Shown: positions 58,026 through 64,000 of the stretch, one piece after another
Layout of the letters: every line of letters begins with the position of its first letter
How positions within the stretch are numbered: position 1 is the stretch's first letter
Assembly (NCBI RefSeq): GCF_036038375.1
Contig: NZ_CP107935.1
Span: 9,114,001 to 9,178,000 of the forward strand
Length of the DNA stretch: 64,000 nt
Direction of reading: 5' to 3'
DNA from: Streptomyces sp. NBC_00414
GTDB taxonomy: Bacteria > Actinomycetota > Actinomycetes > Streptomycetales > Streptomycetaceae
The notes under the pieces: generated by a model
Told to the model about the DNA's origin: nothing
Databases searched by the model: none
Seen by the model: only the letters and a program-made list of their open reading frames with translations
Position numbers and translations under genes: made by a program

Positions 58026-58448
58026 ATGACCGGACTTGTGGTGTGTGTGCTGGTGCTCGCGGCGGCGAGCGCCTACGGAGTGCTGAACCGACGGCGGAGC
58101 GGGAGAGTCGGAGTGCGTGGGCGGGACGGTGGAAAGCGGCTGGGTGCGGCCGAGTTGGGCGAGGACCTGGGCGAGCGGGCCACCCTCGTCCAGTTCTCCA
58201 GCGCATTCTGCGCACCCTGCAGGGCGACCCGCAGGGTGCTCGGCGAGGTGGCCGAGCTGGTCCCGGGCGTGCGGCACGTCGAGATCGACGCCGAGGCCCG
58301 CCTCGCACTCGTCCGCGAACTGGACATCCTCAAGACGCCGACCGTGCTCGTGCTCGACGCCGACGGTCACATCGTGCGCCGCGCGACCGGGCAGCCGCGC
58401 AAGGCGGACGTGATCGCCGCGCTCGGTGAGGCGGTCGGAACCCCCTGA
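58026..58448 (+). CDS. Membrane-anchored thioredoxin-like protein
   Basis: This 140-residue protein has an N-terminal membrane anchor (MTGLVVCVLVLAAASAYGVL) and a thioredoxin domain with VQFSSAFCAPCRATRRVL (redox pair Cys-Ala-Pro-Cys) and a cis-Pro in KTPTVLVLD. An ATG at 58011 would add five residues. It is divergent from DUF4395. It probably reduces disulfides outside the cytoplasm. The stop codon lies in the first unit of the repeat at 58437-58529. Confidence 0.87.
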   Translation: MTGLVVCVLVLAAASAYGVLNRRRSGRVGVRGRDGGKRLGAAELGEDLGERATLVQFSSAFCAPCRATRRVLGEVAELVPGVRHVEIDAEARLALVRELDILKTPTVLVLDADGHIVRRATGQPRKADVIAALGEAVGTP

Positions 58449-58529
58449 CCGTCCGGAACCCCCTGACCGGATCGTTCGGAACCCCCTGACCGTTCAGAAC
58501 CCCCCTGATCACCCGGAAGTCCCTGATCA
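58437..58529. repeat. Five degenerate GGAACCCCCTGACC repeats starting at a stop codon
   Basis: Units begin at 58437, 58455, 58478, 58496 and 58515; the first includes the thioredoxin stop codon. Later units lose similarity. No downstream frame continues through the array. Confidence 0.75.
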
Positions 58530-58613
58530 TGAGGCTGGAGGCCATCGGTGACGCATCTCCCATATGGCGGGACGCACTTGACTGCATCCACCACCTATCG
58601 TCAGTCTGACCGT

Positions 58614-58721
58614 ATGTCCACGGAACTCCTTCTTTCCGGGCTCTCCGAGCCCTTCGAGTGCGAACGCCTTCGGACCGGGGCTCCCGTCCGTAGCGCGAGC
58701 GGGCGCTGTCCGGGCTGCTGA
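58614..58721 (+). CDS. Possible 35-codon leader ORF before flavin reductase
   Basis: ATG 58614 opens a short frame encoding MSTELLLSGLSEPFECERLR and ending in RCPGC. It has no clear ribosome site, but a TTGACT element at 58578-58583 makes a leaderless transcript conceivable. The stop codon lies in the loop of a small hairpin (GGGCTG, 5 bases, CAGCCC at 58712-58728). Its two C-terminal cysteines recall Cys-bearing leader peptides. No coding homologue is known to me; it may be chance. Confidence 0.22.
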   Translation: MSTELLLSGLSEPFECERLRTGAPVRSASGRCPGC

Positions 58722-58766
58722 ACAGCCCAGGACCCCGCCGCCGGCTTCGCGCAGAAGGACGACCCC

Positions 58767-59276
58767 ATGACGGCCACGCCCGATCTCAGCACTTCCCGAC
58801 TCGCCTCCCCGGACCTGCTCCGCTCCGTCTTCCGGCAGCACGCGGCCGGTGTCGCGGTGATCACCGCGCGCGGCGACGAGGGTCCCGTGGGCTTCACCGC
58901 CACCTCGCTCGCCTCGGTGTCCGCGGAGCCCCCGCTGATCTCCTTCGGTATCGGCACCGGCGCCTCCAGCTGGCCGGCGATCTCCCGGACGGACCATGTC
59001 GGTGTCCACGTACTGGGCGAGCACCAGCAGGAGCTGGCGGCGACCTTCGCGCGCAGCGGCGCCGACCGGTTCGGCGAGCCCACCGCCTGGCGGGAGGGCC
59101 CCGAAGGCGTTCCCGTCCTCGACGACGTCCTCGCCTGGCTCGTGTGCCGGATCGTCACCCGCGTGCCCGCCGGGGACCACCGTGTCGTCCTGGCCGAGGT
59201 GCTGCTCGGGGACCCCGCCGGTGCCGGGCGCCCACTGCTGTACCACCAGGGGCGGTTCAACGCGCTGCGGGAATGA
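58767..59276 (+). CDS. Flavin reductase-like FMN-binding protein
   Basis: This 169-residue protein is of the flavin reductase family: SVFRQHAAGVAVITARGDEGPVGFTATSLASVSAEPPLISFGIG at the FMN site, SRTDHVGVHVLGEHQ, and the closing PLLYHQGRFNAL. It supplies reduced flavin to an oxygenase or acts alone. ATG 58767 follows GAAGGACGA. It stands without a partner monooxygenase gene nearby and is different from the reductase at 1436-1993. Confidence 0.9.
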   Translation: MTATPDLSTSRLASPDLLRSVFRQHAAGVAVITARGDEGPVGFTATSLASVSAEPPLISFGIGTGASSWPAISRTDHVGVHVLGEHQQELAATFARSGADRFGEPTAWREGPEGVPVLDDVLAWLVCRIVTRVPAGDHRVVLAEVLLGDPAGAGRPLLYHQGRFNALRE

Positions 59277-59519
59277 CGTGCCGGGCCGTCCGGCCCACCG
59301 CGTCTGCGCGGACGTCGAGTTCCGATTACGCTGCGTTGCGAAGGTCACAGTTCAAAGCGCTTGCTTAGAGGGAACCAGCTACGGGAGCGTAGAAGCGCGT
59401 ACTGGCGAGTAATATTTCGCTCGGAGCGCGGGTCGCCCCCACCGGGAACGGCCGCTTCAGGCGCCTATGCTGCCCGTAGGCAGGCAGCCCAGAAAAGACG
59501 ATGCAGTAGGAGAGCCGGC

Positions 59520-60305
59520 GTGAGCTTGAGGATCGTTGTCACTGTTAAGTACGTGCCCGACGCCACTGGCGACCGGCACTTCGCCGAGGACCTGACCGTC
59601 GACCGTGACGACGTGGACGGCCTGCTGTCGGAGCTCGACGAGTACGCGGTCGAGCAGGCCCTGCAGATCGCCGACGAAGCGGACGACGCGGAGATCACCG
59701 TGCTGACCGTGGGCCCCGAGGACGCGAAGGACGCGCTGCGCAAGGCGCTGTCCATGGGCGCGGACAAGGCCATCCACGTCGAGGACGACGATCTGCACGG
59801 CACCGACGCGGTGGGCACCTCGCTGGTGCTGGCCAAGGCGATCGAGAAGGCCGGTTACGACCTGGTCATCTCCGGCATGGCCTCCACCGACGGCACCATG
59901 GGCGTGCTCCCGGCCCTGCTCGCCGAGCGCCTGGGCGTCCCGCAGGTCACGTTGCTCTCCGAGGTCTCCGTCGCGGACGGCGTCGTCAAGGGCCGCCGTG
60001 ACGGCGACACCGCCTCCGAGCAGCTTGAGGCCTCCCTCCCCGCGGTCGTGTCGGTCACCGACCAGTCGGGCGAGGCGCGTTACCCGTCCTTCAAGGGCAT
60101 CATGGCCGCCAAGAAGAAGCCGGTGCAGTCCTGGGACCTGGAGGACCTGGAGATCGAGGCGGACGAGGTCGGTCTCGAAGGCTCCTGGACCTCGGTCGAC
60201 TCCGCCACCGAGCGCCCCGCGCGCACCGCGGGCACGATCGTCAAGGACGAGGGCGAGGGCGGCAAGCAGCTCGCCGAGTTCCTGGTGGGCCAGAAGTTCA
60301 TCTAG
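59520..60305 (+). CDS. etfB: Electron transfer flavoprotein beta subunit
   Basis: This 261-residue protein has the EtfB motifs: VVTVKYVPDATGDRHF, NP-like loop replaced by ELDEYAVEQALQI, DLVISGMASTDGTMGVLPALLAERLGVPQVT, and a basic KKKPVQSWDLEDL near the AMP/electron-transfer loop. It carries electrons from acyl-CoA dehydrogenases to the quinone pool together with EtfA. GTG 59520 has TAGGAG upstream; TATGCT at 59466-59471 is a candidate -10. EtfA follows after 107 bp. Confidence 0.96.
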   Translation: MSLRIVVTVKYVPDATGDRHFAEDLTVDRDDVDGLLSELDEYAVEQALQIADEADDAEITVLTVGPEDAKDALRKALSMGADKAIHVEDDDLHGTDAVGTSLVLAKAIEKAGYDLVISGMASTDGTMGVLPALLAERLGVPQVTLLSEVSVADGVVKGRRDGDTASEQLEASLPAVVSVTDQSGEARYPSFKGIMAAKKKPVQSWDLEDLEIEADEVGLEGSWTSVDSATERPARTAGTIVKDEGEGGKQLAEFLVGQKFI

Positions 60306-60412
60306 CGGCTGGGGGTCCGGGGGGTCGTCCCCCGGGCTGACGCAGCATCTGAGCCCCGCCGAGCAATTGCCGCCCGCCCCTCATCTTTCGCAAGCAGGAG
60401 AGAAGAAGTCCC

Positions 60413-61387
60413 ATGGCTGAAGTTCTCGTCTACGTCGACCACGTGGACGGCGCCGTCCGCAAGCCCACCCTGGAACTGCTGACGCTGGCCCGCCGCCTCG
60501 GCGACCCGGTCGCCGTCGCGCTCGGCGCTGGCGCCGCGAACACCGCCGCGACGCTCGCCGAGCACGGCGCCGTCAAGGTGCTCACCGACGAGGCCGCCGA
60601 GTACGCGGACTACCTCGTCGTACCGAAGGTGGACGCGCTGCAGGCCGCCGTCGAGGTGGTGTCCGCCGCGGGCTCCCTCGCCGCCGTGCTGGTCCCCTCG
60701 TCCGCAGAGGCCAAGGAGATCGCCGCCCGTCTCGCGCTGCGCATCGGCTCGGGTGTCATCACCGACGCCGTCGACGTCGAGGCCGGCGACGAGGGCCCGG
60801 TGGCCACCCAGTCGGTGTTCGCCGCCTCGTACTCCACCAGGACCCGGGTGTCCAAGGGCACCCCGGTCATCACCGTCAAGCCCAACTCGGCTCCCGTCGA
60901 GGCCGCCCCGGCCGCCGGCGCCGTCGAGGCGCTGTCCGTGACCTTCTCCGCGCAGGCCACCGGCACCAAGGTGACCGGTCGCACCCCGCGCGAGTCGACG
61001 GGCCGCCCGGAGCTGACCGAGGCCGCGATCGTGGTTTCCGGCGGCCGTGGCGTCAACGGCAGCGAGAACTTCGCCGTCATCGAGGCGCTCGCCGACTCCC
61101 TCGGCGCGGCCGTCGGCGCCTCGCGCGCCGCCGTGGACGCCGGCTGGTACCCGCACACCAACCAGGTGGGCCAGACCGGCAAGAGCGTGTCCCCGCAGCT
61201 GTACATCGCCAACGGCATCTCCGGCGCGATCCAGCACCGCGCCGGTATGCAGACCTCGAAGACGATCGTGGCGGTCAACAAGGACGCCGAGGCCCCGATC
61301 TTCGACCTGGTCGACTACGGCGTGGTCGGCGACCTCTTCGAGGTCGTCCCGCAGCTCACCGAGGAGATCAAGACCCGCAAGGGCTGA
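60413..61387 (+). CDS. etfA: Electron transfer flavoprotein alpha subunit
   Basis: This 324-residue protein has the EtfA C-terminal FAD domain: AAIVVSGGRGVNGSENFAVIEALADSLGAAVGASRAAVDAGWYPHTNQVGQTGKSVSPQLYIANGISGAIQHRAGMQTSKTIVAVNKDAEAPIF. It forms the heterodimer with EtfB and holds FAD. ATG 60413 has CAGGAGAG upstream. The operon ends in a strong terminator at 61406-61440. Confidence 0.97.
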   Translation: MAEVLVYVDHVDGAVRKPTLELLTLARRLGDPVAVALGAGAANTAATLAEHGAVKVLTDEAAEYADYLVVPKVDALQAAVEVVSAAGSLAAVLVPSSAEAKEIAARLALRIGSGVITDAVDVEAGDEGPVATQSVFAASYSTRTRVSKGTPVITVKPNSAPVEAAPAAGAVEALSVTFSAQATGTKVTGRTPRESTGRPELTEAAIVVSGGRGVNGSENFAVIEALADSLGAAVGASRAAVDAGWYPHTNQVGQTGKSVSPQLYIANGISGAIQHRAGMQTSKTIVAVNKDAEAPIFDLVDYGVVGDLFEVVPQLTEEIKTRKG

Positions 61388-61405
61388 GCACCCCCGCAGC
61401 AGTAC

Positions 61406-61440
61406 GAGGCCCCCTCGACCGTGCCGGTCGAGGGGGCCTC
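61406..61440 (+). terminator. Terminator of etfBA
   Basis: A perfect 16-bp GC-rich stem (61406-61421 with 61425-61440) and a 3-base loop lie 18 bp after the etfA stop codon. Confidence 0.9.
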
Positions 61441-61459
61441 ACCTCGTTCGGGGCCCCGC

Positions 61460-62362
61460 TCAGCCCAGGGTCAGCGACGCCTGCACGGGCAGGTGGTCGC
61501 TCGGGAACTGTCCGTCCACGGAGAAGGTGTTGATCGACGCCCGGTGCGCACTCACGCCGGGTGTGGCGAGGATCCAGTCGATGCGGTCGCCGTCCGGGAC
61601 CAGGGGCCGGTAGCCGTGGAACGTGGCGTACAGCCTGCTCCGCTCGGCCGCCGTCTCCCAGGTGTCGACGAGCCCGGCGCCCAGCATCGTGTCGTAGACC
61701 GGGTTCCTGTGGGCGGCGACGTTGAAGTCGCCGGTCACCACCAGCGGCAGGGAACGGTCGAGTCCGGCGATCCGTTCGGAGATCAGGGCGGCGGCACGCG
61801 CGCGTGCGTTCTGACTGGCGTTGTCGAGGTGGGTGTTGAGGAAGTGGAACTCCCGCTGACCGTCCCGCAGATCGCGGAAGCGGACCCAGGTCACCATGCG
61901 GATGGAGCCCCCGCCCCAGGTGTTCGAGCCGATCACGTCGGGCGTGTCCGAGAGCCAGAAGTGGTCGTAGGCGACCGGGGCGAGTCTGCGGGTGTCGTAG
62001 AACACCGTCATGAACTCGTCCCGGCTGCCGCCCGCGCGGCCCGTGCCGATCCAGTCGTAGTGCGCGCCGAGGTCCGTCGCGATGTCGAGCACCTGCTGGT
62101 AGAGCCCTTCCTGGGTGCCTATGACGTGGAGCGGTTCCCGGCGCAGCAGTTCACGGGTGACGGGACGGCGCACGGCCCAGCTGTTGGGTTCGGCGGTGCT
62201 CGCGTAGCGCAGGTTGAAGGACATGACCTCCAGGTGGCCACGGCGGTCCGCCGCCGAGGCGGGCGACCTGGAGAGCGCCGTACTGGACAGGGGCAGGGCG
62301 ACCGCGGCGGTGAGCGCGGTCTTGAGTCCCAGGCGGCGCGTGACTCGGCTGTGACGGGGCAC
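61460..62362 (-). CDS. Secreted endonuclease/exonuclease/phosphatase-family hydrolase
   Basis: This 300-residue EEP-fold hydrolase has an N-terminal twin-arginine-like export signal (RVTRRLGLKTALTAAVALPLSS), then LEVMSFNLRYA, IGTQEG with the metal Glu, FLNTHLDN, VTGDFNV and QFPSDHLPV, the conserved catalytic set. It could cleave phosphodiesters, sphingomyelin or nucleic acid outside the cell. The GTG start at 62362 is used. Confidence 0.9.
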   Translation of the reverse strand: MPRHSRVTRRLGLKTALTAAVALPLSSTALSRSPASAADRRGHLEVMSFNLRYASTAEPNSWAVRRPVTRELLRREPLHVIGTQEGLYQQVLDIATDLGAHYDWIGTGRAGGSRDEFMTVFYDTRRLAPVAYDHFWLSDTPDVIGSNTWGGGSIRMVTWVRFRDLRDGQREFHFLNTHLDNASQNARARAAALISERIAGLDRSLPLVVTGDFNVAAHRNPVYDTMLGAGLVDTWETAAERSRLYATFHGYRPLVPDGDRIDWILATPGVSAHRASINTFSVDGQFPSDHLPVQASLTLG

Positions 62363-62661
62363 GGGATGCTCCTTCTGTGGCCATGCCGGTCCGTGGTGCG
62401 GGCCGGTTCTGCGACGGATGCCGGTCGAGTCGTGCGCCTCGCAGTCTCGAAGTCGGGCGTGAACATGTCGAGATGTCGGGATGGATCCCTGGGGAAGTCC
62501 GCGCGTGTTCCGGGAGGGGTTCAGGGGGAGGCGGAGGGCGAGCGGGGTCGACCCGGAGCCGCTCCAGGGCGATTCCGGGGCTGAGCGAACCGGATTCCGG
62601 CGCCGGTCCGGCGAGGATGAGGGTGTTGACCAGCCGGAAGGTCACGGATAACTTCGTTCTA

Positions 62662-62677
62662 CGGAATGTTGATTCCG
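62662..62677 (+). promoter_or_regulatory. Palindrome CGGAATGTTGATTCCG before the DUF6986 gene
   Basis: Perfect 6-bp arms around GTTG, flanked by TTCT and GAA, lie 27-42 bp before the start codon in an AT-rich stretch. The form suits an IclR-type repressor, which commonly controls glyoxylate and allantoin genes in Streptomyces. Confidence 0.5.
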
Positions 62678-62703
62678 AGAAGCGGAAAACCGGAGGGTGT
62701 GGA

Positions 62704-64000
62704 ATGGGTCAGGGTCAGCAGGAGAAGGTGGCGACGAGCCTCGCCGGCGCCGTCGGCGAGGAGATCAGTGCCTCACTCGCCCCGGTCGACGCCGAGTTGG
62801 AGCGCCGCTACCCCGGAGACCCCGGAACCCGCCAGCCCGTCCACACCGTGTACGTCCCGGGCGACGCCTTCGCCGCGGACACCATCCGCTCCTGGGGCGA
62901 CCAGGCACTCACCGCCCTCGACCGGCACGCGCCCGACGCCTCCTCCCTCGCCGCCGTCCTCGGCCTCTCCGACGACCTCGCGGAGCCCGTGTACGCCCGC
63001 GTGCGCGCCAAGCTGGAGCGGGAACCGATCGAAGACCTGCGCGTCGACTTCGAGGACGGCTACGGACCGCGCCCCGACGCCGAGGAGGACGAGGCGGCCG
63101 CCCGCGCCGCCCGGCTGATCTCGGAGGCGTACCAGGACGGCACAGCGGCCCCGTACATGGGCATCCGGATGAAGTGCATGGAGGCGCCGGTCCGCGACCG
63201 GGGCATCCGCACGCTCGACATCTTCCTCACCGGGCTGATGGAGGCCGGCGGGCTGCCCGGCGGACTGGTGCTGACCCTGCCGAAGGTCACGTACGCGGAG
63301 CAGGTCACCGCCATGGTGCGGCTCCTGGAGGAGTTCGAGAAGGCCCACGGACTGGAGCGGGGCCGGATCGGGTTCGAGATCCAGATCGAGACCAGCCAGT
63401 CCATCCTCGCCACCGACGGCACGGCGACCGTCGCCCGCATGATCCAGGCAGCTCAAGGCCGCGCCACCGGACTGCACTACGGGACCTTCGACTACAGCGC
63501 CTGCCTCGGCGTCTCCGCCGCCTACCAGGCCAGCGACCACCCGGCCGCCGACCACGCCAAGGCGATCATGCAGGTCGCGGCCGCCGGCACCGGCGTGCGG
63601 GTCTCGGACGGCTCCACCAACGTGCTGCCGGTCGGCCCGACGGCGAAGGTCCACGACGCCTGGCGCCTGCACTTCGGGCTCACCCGCCGCGCCCTCGCCC
63701 GCGCCTACTACCAGGGCTGGGACATGCACCCCGGGCACCTCCCGACCCGGTACGCGGCCGTGTTCGCCTTCTACCGCGAGGGGTTCGAGCAAGCCGCGGC
63801 GCGCCTCGTCGCGTACGCCAACCGGGCCGGCGGCGACGTGATGGACGAGCCCGCCACCGCCAAGGCGCTCAGTGGTCATCTGCTGCGCGGCCTGGACTGC
63901 GGGGCCCTCGACATCGCCGAGGTGGCACGGGCGACGGGGCTCACGCGCAAGGACCTCGAGGGCTTCGCGGTGCCGAGGCGCGCGGACCTGACTGTCTCGG
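62704..64000 (+). CDS. DUF6986 protein, HpcH/HpaI aldolase-like, runs off the right edge
   Basis: At least 432 codons from ATG 62704 (CCGGAGGG upstream) to the window edge. It has DLRVDFEDGYGPRPD and GRIGFEIQIETSQSILA, metal-site blocks of citrate-lyase/aldolase-like enzymes, plus APYMGIRMK, VLTLPKV and GLHYGTFDYSACLGVS. DUF6986 genes are often near malate synthase or allantoicase genes. A C-C lyase or synthase acting on glyoxylate is plausible. The C-terminus is outside the window. Confidence 0.88.
   Translation, partial: MGQGQQEKVATSLAGAVGEEISASLAPVDAELERRYPGDPGTRQPVHTVYVPGDAFAADTIRSWGDQALTALDRHAPDASSLAAVLGLSDDLAEPVYARVRAKLEREPIEDLRVDFEDGYGPRPDAEEDEAAARAARLISEAYQDGTAAPYMGIRMKCMEAPVRDRGIRTLDIFLTGLMEAGGLPGGLVLTLPKVTYAEQVTAMVRLLEEFEKAHGLERGRIGFEIQIETSQSILATDGTATVARMIQAAQGRATGLHYGTFDYSACLGVSAAYQASDHPAADHAKAIMQVAAAGTGVRVSDGSTNVLPVGPTAKVHDAWRLHFGLTRRALARAYYQGWDMHPGHLPTRYAAVFAFYREGFEQAAARLVAYANRAGGDVMDEPATAKALSGHLLRGLDCGALDIAEVARATGLTRKDLEGFAVPRRADLTVS

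Noticed and set aside
1..64000. tRNA, rRNA, IS element, prophage or attachment site
   Set aside because: No cloverleaf-like sequence, transposase, integrase or flanking direct repeat pair was recognised on either strand by reading; a covariance-model search was not possible.

Overview
The window is high-GC actinobacterial chromosome, almost certainly Streptomyces. The pointers are GC-rich third codon positions, many GTG starts, ATGA/GTGA overlapping start-stop junctions, rare TTA codons, a large AfsR-type SARP regulator, and several families typical of the genus (the SAM methyltransferase DUF574 type, DUF6421, DUF6479, DUF6986, DUF5134, DUF5819). No rRNA, tRNA, CRISPR array, phage or IS element was seen.

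The left third (about 1.4-22.4 kb) looks like one specialised-metabolite cluster without PKS or NRPS genes. Minus-strand operon A (bicupin, asparagine-synthetase-like amidotransferase, PrpF-like isomerase, acyl-CoA-dehydrogenase-fold flavoprotein, dihydroorotase-like amidohydrolase, flavin reductase) runs from 8356 to 1436 with overlapping genes and ends in a strong terminator. Minus-strand operon B (serine acetyltransferase, cysteine-synthase-like PLP enzyme, cupin, EamA exporter) runs from 12310 to 8957. Divergent from it is an ATP-grasp ligase, followed by a secreted protein made of 13-residue DEGPN repeats. A 1010-residue SARP/NB-ARC/TPR regulator carries a TTA codon. Operon C (PsuG-type pseudouridine-5'-phosphate glycosidase, HAD phosphatase, MFS exporter, cupin, tautomerase-like protein) runs from 22397 to 18503.

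Five promoter regions in this interval carry three heptamers related to CGGGAAC, read in the direction of the gene served, at 11-bp spacing in four of the five. That is the geometry of SARP operators and ties the operons together. The gene content suggests a C-ribosylated (C-nucleoside-like) product: a ring made by the amidohydrolase/isomerase/flavoenzyme set, a beta-substituted alanine from the serine acetyltransferase/cysteine-synthase pair, and C-C ribosylation followed by dephosphorylation by PsuG and the HAD enzyme. The product is not known to me.

The middle (22.6-45.8 kb) holds envelope, secreted and regulatory genes: a protein with three SKDH repeats, an HTTM/DUF5819 membrane pair, an ice-binding-like secreted protein with a His-rich tail, a hydrolase/TetR pair with palindromic operators, an NhaA-DsbA fusion, an SGNH hydrolase, a PobA-like hydroxylase, an AraC/siderophore-interacting pair, a PAP2 phosphatase, an M56 peptidase, and a FUSC exporter/MarR pair.

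The right part (44.7-64 kb) is mostly core metabolism and degradation: LacI/GH10 xylanase, Ppx/GppA phosphatase, an F420-type LLM enzyme, VOC and GNAT proteins, GDPD, a DUF6421-SDR-threonine aldolase operon, transglutaminase-like protein, PlsC acyltransferase, DUF4395/thioredoxin, flavin reductase, EtfB/EtfA, a secreted endonuclease/exonuclease/phosphatase-fold enzyme, and a DUF6986 gene that runs off the right edge.
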